Assembly: GCA_022113835.1 (NCBI GenBank)
Contig: JAILWY010000025.1
Coordinates: 3,782,001-3,846,000 of the forward strand
Source: Atopsyche davidsoni
Taxonomy: Eukaryota > Arthropoda > Insecta > Trichoptera > Hydrobiosidae
Direction of reading: 5' to 3'
Length of the DNA stretch: 64,000 nucleotides
The position numbers were made by a program, and so were the translations under genes. The notes under the pieces were generated by a model. The model made no database searches. It was not told the DNA's origin and saw only the letters and a list, made by a program, of their open reading frames with translations. Shown here piece after piece: positions 15,182 to 25,281 of the stretch. The first letter of the stretch is position 1. Every line of letters begins with the position of its first letter.

Positions 15182-15421
15182 TTTTTGAATAAAATACTTG
15201 AGTGGTTTTCCACATTTTTGTTTTCATTAGTGACCGGTTTCGCCAACCTTTCACGTTGGCATTATCAACATTATCACTCTGTTTGATAATGCCAACGTGA
15301 AAAGTTGGCGAAACCGGTCACTAATAAAAACAAAAATGTGGAAAATCACTCAAGTATTTTATTCAAAAATATTAAAATGGAATTCCGCCAAGTACTCTGT
15401 GTCAAAAATATTGAATTTCTT
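15182..15421 (+). mobile_element. Fold-back element with 12-bp TSD and hammerhead-like termini
   Basis: This 240-bp insertion has 87-bp arms (15182-15268 and 15283-15369) that are inverted with only three mismatches. A single-copy tail follows, also found near 53.95 kb. It is flanked by AAAAATTTAATG at 15170-15181 and 15422-15433. The paralogous block at 18.56 kb has the site without the insertion. Each arm carries GCCAAC / GTTGGC then GAAACCGGTC, the layout of hammerhead stem II, GAAA and cleavage triplet, but with TTGATAA in place of CTGATGA. Confidence 0.88.
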
Positions 15422-15433
15422 AAAAATTTAATG
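15422..15433 (+). repeat. Target-site duplication, right copy
   Basis: Identical to 15170-15181. The unoccupied site at about 18559-18570 differs by one base (AAAAATTTCATG). Confidence 0.88.
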
Positions 15434-18007
15434 ATTAATTTATGCCATATAAAACCTATATGGGTATGAAATGCAAGTTTTTTTAAAAATATATTATATA
15501 ATAGTCATTGGTTTACTGCTTTTCTTATCAAAAGAAATTCTTCTTCTTCAATTAATTCGAGTGTGCGAGTTCCGCATCCACTATTACTTTTTTTTTTCCT
15601 ATTCTACCTTTTCCTTGGATTGTTTCTCTGACAATCATCTGCAGTATTCATTAATATACATTTAACACGTTTATAAAAAAAAATGCTTTGATAATCATTT
15701 ATTGGATTAAAATTATTAGATTTCGATGAATTAGGTGTCGGTCAATCGGTCGAGCTGAATTTTTAGAAAAACTCGGTATGTACTTTAATAATTTTTCTTC
15801 CCTCGCTCTCTTTCTCTGTACTCTCAGCGCCTCTGCCTTGAATTTGCATTGCAAACCCGGACGAAGTTTACCCGGTCGAGAAAAAAAAAACTTCTAATGA
15901 CAATGGGAAATTTTCGATAGAGTCGCCGTTTCGGAGGAAATTAAAACGGCCACGCCTTTATATTATTAAAATCGTGATTTTGTATCACTTCATCAAAAAT
16001 GAAATTTCATGAAAATTCGATATATTGTAACTATGTTTCACAGACGAAGTAAAAAAAATATGGAGTATCTGATGTATTTTTATAAAAATAAAATCCATGC
16101 ATCTCAACTCACTCCCAGCTCAAAAAATACAAATAATATACTAGTTAAATTTTATTTATAAACGCATTATTTAACCTAAGAAATTTTATAAAAGTTTAGA
16201 TTACTAGTGTGGTTTTTGTATCGACAGGTGAATTAAGACTCAGGCGTACTTTTTTTTTTCTCAAAAGTGGTTTGATATGATATATTAAGATAAAATCAAA
16301 AACATGGCTTTGATTTTATTACTCTGTTATTGGAGAACCAAACAATGATGTACAATAATAATTAACATTAGATTAAGTATCAATTTTAAATGCACTCCAT
16401 ATCAATAACTAATTTCCTTCCAGTGTTAATAAATAAAACAAACTTTATACAATTCAAACATCTGAATAGGACCGCTAATAACTGTGGATAGCAAAATCAA
16501 ATTTTCATATTCAACCGTAGATTTGTATGAATATTTACCAAGTTTATTCATTTTCAAATAAAATTTCGGATCTGGTTCGCTTCTGTGCCAACATCAAAAT
16601 GCAGTAGCGAATTGGTAAATCGGAATAAATACTATTATTTAAATTCATCCATACGCAGGGCTAACACAATATAGTTTTAACGCGAAAAACTTTGCGTTAA
16701 ATATAAATTTCCCAATTAGTAATAGATTCGTGCTTAAAATAATCAATGTTTTAAATAAAACAACAAATTTCACAAAAGAAATCTGCAACAAAGCAAATCT
16801 AAACTTTTTTTAAAGTAAGTCGTTTTTTTTTTATTCTTCCACATTTTTTCTGAATGCAAAATAAATTCCCTCTCCCCAAAAATTTATTACTGTGTTTACG
16901 TTAAAACTTTTATTAAAATAGACGTAAGTCAAAAATCTAAATGTTTAAAAATTCTAAATATAAAGTTTTGTTAAGAAAATATAGAGGAAAATTCAAACAT
17001 CCATTTGAATAACTAAAATATTAGGTCCACAAATATTTTTTAAGACATATATAAAATATATATATATATATTTAATATATTTTTGTTTTATAACATTCGG
17101 ATCCCTACATAATCGACTGAATACCCTATTTCGTTCCGCTGATATGGAAATGGTGAAAAACGAAATAGAGAGCATAAATTCTGCGATCGGAAGGAAAAAA
17201 TACAAATTAAAAAAGGGTTCAGTTTGGCTACTGAAGCAGAATACACTTTCTGTAACTGTTGATTATCTTCCCCTGAAAAATTCACAGAGCTGAATTTCAG
17301 CTTCACAAACTCAAAGTTAATTGAACTGCGCTAAATTTGCTTTTCAGAAAGTTTTACAAACTAACAATGTAACGAATAATGAAATTTACTTTTGCTACTA
17401 ACACAATATTGACTAAATATTATTTTTTATGCAAACATAAAGTAAATACAAACCTTACTGTGCATAAGCAAGGATTTCTTATTCTAAGCCTTTAAAAATA
17501 ACCAAATATTTTTTTGCGATGCGGGTATTTTTTATAAAGCTGACAAACAATTTTTATTGAAATAATTTGCGATTTATGAACATCAAACCTTTGTTTAGTA
17601 CTTATATTTTTTAGAAACTACTGAAATGAAGCGTTAATACAAATAAGTATTATAACACAAAATCCCGTTGTGGATTAGACATTGATTTTTTTCTAAACGT
17701 TAAAATAGATATAAAATTAGTTCACTTTGATTTTTCATTCTCATTTATACAAGTTACATCATAATAATTACTTAAGATGCGAGTAACGTTGGGTGTGTTA
17801 CTCGTTTTACATAAGGCCAGGAGTAGAGTTGCTTAAACCAACATCGTTGCATGTTCTTACTATACAATACAGAATGTTCAGTGCTCAGTCATAATTAACG
17901 GGAAAGGCTGCGTCATACAGTGGATAAATTTAAGTACAAAGTAGACTTTAGAATGACCAACTTAGAGCCAGCGCAGTCGACTTGCTGCTTTGTATGCTTT
18001 AAACAAT

Positions 18008-18213
18008 GTTGCATTATTGTACGTCTTACACTGTTCGTTAAATGAATACGTAAGTATATTTGTTGCTACAATCATACAAGTACGAGACAAGAGTAAAAAA
18101 CCTTGTCAATGAAAGGTTTCAAATACACGCCTCGAAATAATGCTTTGGCATTTTTTTTATAAATCCTCTTAGAGTAAAGGCCGCAAGTGATTAAAAGTCA
18201 TCAATAATTAAAG
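18008..18213 (+). repeat. 206-bp direct repeat, copy 1
   Basis: Starts GTTGCATTATTGTACGTCTT and ends ..AATAATTAAAG. Nearly identical to 18646-18851. The 432-bp segment between the two copies derives from 14.8-15.5 kb. Confidence 0.9.
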
Positions 18214-18645
18214 TTCCGATTAACAATCGTTCCTCGAATAACATTGATCCAGGAATGATGATCGAAAAATTATTCAACGAATGGTTTTTCTTAGAAAAAC
18301 AACCCTTGAGAAAAAAATCAATAAAACACAAATTTTTTTTGAGCTTAAATCTATAATACTAGTATTTTTTATGTATGGTATAAATATTGAATTTAAAAAA
18401 TCTACGTTTATCAATAAATTATAAATACTCAATACTGCCAAATGATAATATTATAGTTTTTATAAAATGTTCTTTTAATTGAAATAATTCAATTCGTCGT
18501 AAATTTTAGTTGTGAAGGACGGAATCGAAAAAATTAATTTGCTGTAGATAATGTTAATAAAAATTTCATGATTAATTTAAGCCATATAAAACCTATATGG
18601 GTAAGAATGCAAGTTTTTTTTAAATATATTATATAATAGTCATTG
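18214..18645 (+). repeat. Templated insert copied from 14.8-15.5 kb
   Basis: This segment is collinear with 14815-15513 minus the fold-back insertion, with scattered differences. It lies exactly between the two 206-bp direct repeats. Confidence 0.85.
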
Positions 18646-18851
18646 GTTGCATTATTGTACGTCTTACACTGTTCGTTAAATGAATACGTAAGTATATTTG
18701 TTGCTACAATCGTACAATTACGAGACAAGAGTAAAAAACCTTGTCAATCAAAGGTTTCAAATACACGCCTCGAAATAATGCTTTAGCACTTTTTTAATAA
18801 ATCCCTTCAGAGTCAAGGCCACAAGTGATTAAAAGTCATCAATAATTAAAG
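18646..18851 (+). repeat. 206-bp direct repeat, copy 2
   Basis: Second copy of 18008-18213. At its left junction GTT is shared between the insert end and the repeat start, a 3-bp microhomology. Confidence 0.9.
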
Positions 18852-19828
18852 CTGAATAAAATTTGTTTCAACTGCAATCATATTTAACAGTTGAATTAGA
18901 CTCAGCTAATTTGATGGAAGAGAACAAAAGATTATGTAAATATAAGTATATATTGACTTGTCGTATAACTGTGACTCTAAATGCTTTGAACAGGCTGTGA
19001 ATTCCTTGCTATGAGAAACCTCTCCGAGTCAATATTCGCTGTTGTGTGTTGCCATATTTATGAGAAGCGAGGAGGGTCGGAGGTGCGAAATATCACATGG
19101 CCTAGCTGGTATCCAGTGGCAGCAATTTTCTCACCTGTTTCTCATAAATAATTAATTTGAACATCGTCGATTTTGGTCTGCCGAATGTTTCCTACCTCAC
19201 GCGAAGAGCTGGAGATGAATTCCGAGGTATTAAAATTATTCTGCTGTTAATGTTTAATTGATTTCTTTCGCAACGATACTTGCACGTTTCAACTAAATTT
19301 AAAAATTATCTGTATATTAGATTCACACCAAAGCATCTAAAATATTCTAAGTGCGTGTTTTTTATTATTTAGTATTTTGTTCGGATATTTTATATATTTT
19401 TTTGTAAATAACTAATAATTTTTTCGGGTATTTTTCTGCAATGAAAATACAAGATAACGTGTGAAAAATGCGCTGTATTAAATATTCACTCATAAATTGT
19501 TCTGCTTTTGAGGCTTAAAAAATATATTATAGTAAAAATATATCGTATTTACGATGGCGCGCTGGCAAAAATCTCTCTTCGTAAAACTGATTTTTATTCG
19601 TTTTATGTATGACTTATGCAGGAAGAGATGCTCGTAAATTGACACGCACTAAATGTGTTGATGTGTGATATCTGATCTTTGGAATAGTTGTTTTTCTAAC
19701 ATTGCCGTAAGTCAATAAGAAAACTTCAGGTCAACATTCTGACGTCTCGGCGTTTGGTGAAATATGAAAATGTATCTCACGTGGCGTGCTCGCCGCCATC
19801 TTGTGCGCCGGGCAAGGGACATCAGTCA

Positions 19829-19897
19829 GGGGGTAGTCGTGGGGTAGTCGAGGGGTAGTCGAGGGGTAGTCGAGGGGTAGTCGGGGGGTAGTCGGGG
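19829..19897 (+). repeat. 11-bp minisatellite (GGGGTAGTCGA)n
   Basis: About six tandem units with single-base variants. Each contributes a GGGG run, so the plus strand has six G-runs separated by seven bases. It sits in a local GC-rich island (19770-19940). The reading frame across it on the minus strand (PRLPLDYPSTTPRLP) is a repeat artefact. Confidence 0.93.
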
Positions 19898-20509
19898 GTG
19901 ACAAATGAGCCGCGCATCGGGCGGGCCGTTTGCAAAAATGGCACCTCGTTTGTCGAAAGATCAACTTCATTTTTTGTGCAATTGAAATGGCGCATTATTT
20001 TAACTATATTTTTCTATGAATAAACGTGACCTGCGCAGCTTTTTAAAGTGTCTTATACCACATTAATCTTTTTTGTGAAACCTGATGTATTTTTAAACAC
20101 AAGCGAACCTAAGAAACACTTACGATAGGTAATCTGGAGTAAGTGTCAATAAACCTCACTACTCAAGTAGAAGACCACAAGTGGAAATAAACAGTTTGCA
20201 AGCGGCTGGTTGCGATCATTTGCGATTTATAATAAAAAAAATTAATGTGCCCTCTAAAGAAAACGCGTAAATAAAATATTGTTTCCCATTTTATATCGAT
20301 TCGATGAGACAATTTAAATCATATTTTTTGCTTACACGTAATTGAATTGATAAATACTCAAAAGGTGAAGAAAAGTTACGGTTATGGTTTAATATTCCAT
20401 AAAAAATTAATAAAAGAGAGGCTAATGGACATTTGACAAAAAAAAATAATTCCTTCATCATTTCAATTTTGCATTGCATGTTTATTAAATAAGACACTAA
20501 TTTAATAAC

Positions 20510-20770
20510 AATTGATGTGGAAGCCCTAAATAATCACAAACAATTAGCCTGGGTAATTTTAATCAACCCATCAGCCCTCCGGTTCCCAAGAAGTCGATAG
20601 ATTGATTGAAGGGTAAACAGGAGCCCGGCGGTCACTGCCCACCCCAAACCTGACACCGGCAATTAGCAGATAATAAGGGGTGTTGGGTTCGAGCTCTGGT
20701 ATTGATTAAGCCTTACCCGGAGGGATGGTGACCGTGGGAGCTGGCGAGAGTCGAGCAGCCGACTATTCGT
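20510..20770. other. GC-richer non-repetitive island, possible conserved element
   Basis: A 260-bp island with no open frame worth noting and no repeat. It contains homeobox-type ATTA/TAAT cores and a GATA-like AGATAATAAG. Conservation cannot be judged from one sequence. Confidence 0.3.
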
Positions 20771-20799
20771 GGAAATTTATTTTAAATTATATATATATA

Positions 20800-20820
20800 C
20801 GGTGTGTGCATTAATTTTTT
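20800..20820 (+). repeat. Mariner left terminal inverted repeat
   Basis: A 21-bp terminal repeat, exactly complementary to 22055-22075. The preceding TA (20798-20799) is one half of the target duplication. Confidence 0.92.
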
Positions 20821-20968
20821 CGGATTTTCTAAGAGATGGCGTTACTAGTATTGAATCGCATCAGGCTATACTTTAACATTTTATTGTGAAGCGTCATTAT
20901 TGCGCTTTTGTTTTCAGTATATGTCATATCGCTGAAGTGTATACAACTTTTTTTTTTGAGCTCTCAAC

Positions 20969-21982
20969 ATGTCAACTTTTGTACCAACAAAACGCAATTT
21001 GCGGGAAGCTTTATATATCTGTTTCAATTAGAAGAAAAAACCAGCTGAAAGTCACCGATTGCTGTGTGAAGTTTATGGTGAATATGCTCCATTGTAAAAA
21101 AACGTGTGAGAACTGGTTTCGACGCTTTGAAAGTGGTGATTTCGATGTGGATGACAAAGAACGTCCAGGCCAATCAAAAAAATTCGAAGATGTAGAATTA
21201 GAGGCTTTGCTTGAAAAAGCCTCGTGTGAAAAGCAAACAGAACTTGCAGAATCATTAGGAGTTGATTGAGCAACAATTTCAAGACTCTTAGAAGCATTGG
21301 GAATGATTTCAAAGCAAGGAAATTGCGTGCCACATAAATTAAAGCCGAGAGACGTTGAAAAGCGATTTTGCATTTCGGAAATGCTGCTTGAACGCCACAA
21401 AAAGAAGTCATTTTTGCATTGTATCATCACTGGTGATGAAATCCATAAAAATGGATTTGCTACAACTTGAAGCATAAAAAATCATGGGATAAGCCCGGAC
21501 ATGCATCAACATCGACGGCCAGGCCAAATATTCATGGCGCCAAGGTAATGCTGTGTAGTTGGTGGGATCAGAAGGGTGTCATCCACTATGAGCTACTGAA
21601 ACCAGGCCAAACTATCACGGGCAAGTTCTACAGACAACAATTGATGCGTTTAAAGCGAGCATTGGCAGAAAAACGGCCAGAATATGCGACCAGGCACAAG
21701 TCTGTAATTTTCCGTCATGACAATGCTCGGCCACATGTTGCTAAATCGGTTAAAATCTATTTGGAAAACAGTGGATGGGAAGTTCTGCCTCACCCGCCTT
21801 ATAGCCCAGACCTTGCCCCTTCCGACTACCACTTGTTTCAATCGATGCAGAATGCCCTTTCTGGAATACGCTTCACTTCTGAGCAGGGTATCAAAAATTG
21901 GTTTGATTCTTTCTTGGCTTCAAAAGACGAACAGTTCTTTTGGAATGGAATCCATAATTTTCCCGAATATGGAAAAAAGTAG
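20969..21982 (+). pseudogene. Mariner transposase pseudogene (D,D34D)
   Basis: This is the remains of a cut-and-paste transposase of about 340 codons starting at the ATG at 20969. The N-terminal DNA-binding part (MSTFVPTKRNLREAL) has early stops and a frame change near 21095. The segment FRRFESGDFDVDDKERPGQ follows in the next frame. A TGA at 21267-21269 interrupts AESLGVD..ATISRLLEAL. At about 21440 an 8-bp insertion after TGDE shifts the frame. The remainder (21467-21982) is open and contains HDNARPH and PYSPDLAPSDYHLF, with 34 residues between the last two catalytic Asp, diagnostic of mariner. It ends at a TAG at 21980-21982. At least four lesions make it non-functional. Confidence 0.92.
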
Positions 21983-22054
21983 AGGCTAGCGACGGACAAT
22001 ACTTTGAATAGAATATATTGTACCAATTTTTTATAATAATGCTCCAATTTCACA

Positions 22055-22074
22055 AAAAAATTAATGCACACACC

Positions 22075-22075
<1 letters not shown>
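22055..22075 (-). repeat. Mariner right terminal inverted repeat
   Basis: Exact inverse of 20800-20820, followed by TA at 22076-22077. Confidence 0.92.

Positions 22076-22118
<43 letters not shown>
22076..22118. repeat. (TA)n microsatellite
   Basis: About 21 uninterrupted TA units abut the right end of the mariner. A shorter TA run lies at its left end (20790-20799), so the transposon landed in, or was later flanked by, a TA repeat. Confidence 0.95.
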
Positions 22119-22121
<3 letters not shown>

Positions 22122-24576
22122 ATTTTCAGAAGGAAAGTATACAACTATAATTTTGGTCCCCAATAGTAAGTCTGTGTTATTGAAACACTGTAATGGTTCA
22201 AAGCAGCAATCCCAGCATAGTTTCAAAACGATTTCACGTAACAGTAAATTCGTCAAAACAATGAAAGCTTGTTTTCGTAAACACGGCATATTTCAGCTAC
22301 AGCATGAAGGCCTCACACGCGTCGCAAATAAGTCCACGTGGAAAATGGCGCCGTTAACTTTCCAATCTTATTTGACGCAACGCGAAACCGGTCAATGCAG
22401 ACTCGCCAATAAACATGGTTATATGGACGGGCATAAAAGTTAACAGCGCCTTGCTTGAGCTCCGCCGTGGCGGCATCCGGTCGCCATCTTGAATGCCGGG
22501 AATCGTAAAAGAGGAAGAAGAATTTACGGGTTACCAAGTGTCGCCAAACTACCGCTGAGTCTATCTCAAAATACCTGCCAATCACTGTACGCGTGTACTA
22601 CGCACGCAGGGCGTTCAATTTAACGTGACAATTCCTTAATATATAAATAAGAATATTGGATGGAATCATTGGCGTCACAATATACATGAAATTAGAGTAT
22701 TTGTAATATAATAGTTAGATTATGTTTGACCTTGAATCTCATCCGAAGGACATGAAGAAAAAGAAGAAGACAGAATGAAAAAGAGTAATACAAAAAGTCA
22801 TCAAGCAATATTTTTTATTATGAATTTTATATTAAAACTTACTACACACTAAAATCGATGGATAGTATTTTAAAAGTTATTTAATTAATTAGGATTTCAA
22901 AAAAGTTTTGTGAGTAATTTTTTAATGTTTTTTGATACTATACAGGTTTATGTTTAAAACGCAATTGAATATTTACGTATATTTCATTAAATGTTTCTTA
23001 AAATTTGGCATTTTCGCTTTGAACTGAGCATCCTGATAACACACGTGGAAGGCAGAGACTTGCTGGTTTGTGGCTGATTTTGTTTTTACGGTTCGCCATT
23101 TTTGTATACAATTTGCCTTGGGGGTTGCGAATGAAATTGTGCTATGTTTATTTACTCAGAATCGGAGAGGGGAGTCGAGAGAGAAGGTCAACAGGTCAAC
23201 ACTTATGAAGAGAAAATTCGGGTATACCTGTAAAAAGTCTATTGCTTGGTAAACACACGCAGCAGATTTAAGGAATGAAATAAATATACACGAGTAATAA
23301 TATTATTTATTTTGTACGTCTTAACGTTGAAACTGACGTTGTGCAAAATTCAATACAGATTAAAATATCAAATTATCCATACATTAGTGTTTCCAAGCAG
23401 TTGAGTTTACTAAAATATATATATGATATCAATAAAGAATCATATACAAATAGTGAAATGGGAACGATAACAATTTTTTTTTTTTACCCTATAGCATTGT
23501 AAGCGACAGGTGTTTTGGCTTTAATTGCATTTTATACGTAGCATACCTTAAACGTAAGAAAATTAAGCAGAGGATCTAAGAATTTCGGGGGGTGAATGGA
23601 ATCATATAATCATTAACCATGTTTTTAATCTGCATAATTTCGCAGCCTCCACGCGTACACAGCGTGCCTCAGAACTCACTGTGCGTTTGAATAATTCATT
23701 TTGCACGCGATCATTATGTTATTTAATTAGTCACACGTGTATGGGGCACCCTGCGGCTGAAGCGAGAGACCATGGGGTATATGGAGATTGTCGGCTCGGA
23801 GTTTAGTTTCTGTTGATAAAGCCAGTATGTGGTGGAGGTGTGATTTTAAAGTCCGTATTTACATGTAACGGCTTTTATTTAAATTAAAAAAATACTACAT
23901 GAATACTGCTGTTAAATAAATTATGATTTGTTTTTTTCTTCAGCGTTACTTAAGTTTCTAGAAAGTGTTTATTTAGTAATATATCGTTGTTTTTTTTTTA
24001 ATAATATTATCAATAGCTATATCAAAATAACAGATGGTCGTTCGGAGCAATGACACTTTATCTTTATGCTGTAATCCCTGATAACTTAGTTTATATTATT
24101 AATCAATATTAGTTTTATGAATGAAAAATTACCGACTTTTAATATGAAATTTTGTAAATGGACATTTGATTTATATTTTGTTTATTACAAATGAGTTCAT
24201 TGCATTTTAATTGTAAATAAAAATTTAACAAAATATTTGTTATGTCAATATGAATTGACCCGCTTTGTGAGGAATGAATAAATAAAAAAACGAACTTTTT
24301 TTAGGTCTTAAGTTAACCTTTCTTGTATGTTTCGATTACCTCTCTACAACAAAACTTTGATCACAAAAAGGATATTTCTGCATCTTTTGCATTGTATAGA
24401 ACGGATAAGAAAAAAATATATATATATATGAGAGATTTCAGCCAAAAATGCTTCGGGTATGCTAACGTTTGTTTTTGATAGTTGATTATAATGAAGTAAC
24501 AATTAAAGGTTCAGAAACTCAATACTTTTGACAGAGAGTGAGAGAGGTGGAATACCATTTTAATTTTTTGAATAAT

Positions 24577-24632
24577 AGCTCTGTATGATAATGCCAACGT
24601 GAAAGGTCGGCGAAACCGGTCACCAATAAAAA
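24577..24632 (+). mobile_element. Fold-back family fragment beside exon 2
   Basis: Contains ATGATAATGCCAACGTGAAA, then GGCGAAACCGGTCACC and AATAAAAA, matching the arm of the 15.2-kb element. It ends about 30 bp from the Octα2R exon 2 donor. Confidence 0.75.
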
Positions 24633-24660
24633 TCTGAAGTTTTATAGGTCATGGGCTTAC

Positions 24661-24804
24661 CTTGCATTTGGGGAACTCCTCCTGCACCCTCTTGGCTCTC
24701 CACCCTAGCAGAGGGGGGATGCAGATGAGCGCAGACATTAGCCACACTGCCGCGATCATGACCGCGGCACGGGCGGGCGTGCGCTTCTTCAGGTACTCCA
24801 CCGC
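24661..24804 (-). CDS. Octα2R: Octα2R, second coding exon: ICL2 and TM4
   Basis: This is a 144-bp exon of 48 codons, flanked by a TTGTTCCAG acceptor and a GTAAGC donor. It begins AVEYLKKRTPAR, which completes the SITQ|AVEY junction from the upstream exon, and runs through TM4 (AAVWLMSALICIPPLLGW, with the conserved Trp at about receptor residue 217) into ECL2, ending ...EEFPKCK in phase 0. It is much richer in G+C than the surrounding intron. The open frames visible on either strand here are not the coding frame, so an ORF scan alone misses this exon. It is squeezed between a piggyBac-like remnant about 88 bp upstream and a fold-back repeat about 30 bp downstream. The following exon (rest of ECL2, TM5) was not found in the window. 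Confidence 0.93.
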
Positions 24805-24892
24805 CTGGAACAAACCACAAACAATATTAACGAAAATTTGTTACTGGAAACTCTCCGACCCCAAAGCGCACTAAAAACACACTAAAAACGAG

Positions 24893-25281
24893 GCGGGTAC
24901 TAGTACCCGTTTCGCGGACTGCTGTCTAAAATCGGGGCGCGTATTGATATCTTTTTGAATGTGTTTACTCTAAAAGCGGCAGAAGGTCATTTTACTCTTT
25001 AGGTTTACAGCTCGTAATGTTTGTCTAGGACTCGTCAACGTTACTTCTACCAATACTGTCCAGTGATTCTGAACAAAGTGACAATGAAGAAGTGGAGTGG
25101 CCATAGAATGATAATCCTCCAATTATTGAACATTTTTTAGGACAAAGTGGTGTTGTTGTGATGCCAAGTAATCCGCAACGTGTGTATGAAGTGTGTTCAA
25201 CTTTTTATAGAAAACGATTTATTTGACTACATGCAAATCAAAGAGTGTATAGACTAGATTTCACACGTGCAATTTTACGCG
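24893..25281 (+). mobile_element. piggyBac-like element remnant, copy 1
   Basis: This 389-bp copy starts at the 16-bp palindrome CGGGTACTAGTACCCG and ends ..GTGCAATTTTACGC, which resembles piggyBac internal terminal sequence. It contains the start of a coding frame with an acidic leader (LSSDSEQSDNEEVEW) followed by a stop, then NPPIIEHFLGQSGVVVMPSNPQ, compatible with the N-terminus of a piggyBac-type transposase. The catalytic domain is missing. An inverted copy is at 55755-56142. Family assignment is inferred; the repeat itself is certain. Confidence 0.7.

Larger units (their letters stand above)
14815..15513 (+). repeat. Donor block of the segment copied to 18.2 kb
   Basis: The sequence from TTCCGATTTACAATCG to ATAGTCATTGGTT recurs at 18214-18645, except for the fold-back insertion (15182-15433 including one target duplicate), which the copy lacks. 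The left boundary coincides with the right edge of a C-rich tract. Confidence 0.85.
20800..22075 (+). mobile_element. Full-length but dead mariner transposon
   Basis: This 1276-bp element has identical 21-bp terminal inverted repeats (starting CGGTGTGTGCATTAA) and a mariner-type transposase reading frame between them. TA lies on both sides, as expected for the mariner target, and it sits in a TA microsatellite. Its length matches the usual 1.3 kb. The transposase is disabled, but the intact termini mean the DNA could still be moved by an active relative. Confidence 0.93.
1..24660 (-). other. Probable next Octα2R intron: no recognisable exon
   Basis: This is the sequence beyond the TM4 exon donor in the direction of transcription. 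I looked on the minus strand for the conserved TM5 exon (SEDIGYVLYSALGSFYIPS-like) and for TM6/TM7 and did not see them. The gene probably continues past the left edge. The stretches 1-2848, 2940-5080, 5270-14760, 15514-18000, 18852-19820 and 22130-24570 contain A+T-rich sequence, short hairpins and a few GC-richer islands, with no supported gene. Confidence 0.55.

Noticed and set aside
1..24660. Search for Octα2R TM5-TM7 exons on the minus strand.
   Set aside because: No segment read as the conserved TM5 or TM6/TM7 motifs, so no exon is claimed there.
24620..24874. Open frames on both strands over the TM4 exon.
   Set aside because: Neither uses the coding frame of Octα2R exon 2; the correct frame is bounded by splice sites, not by start and stop codons.
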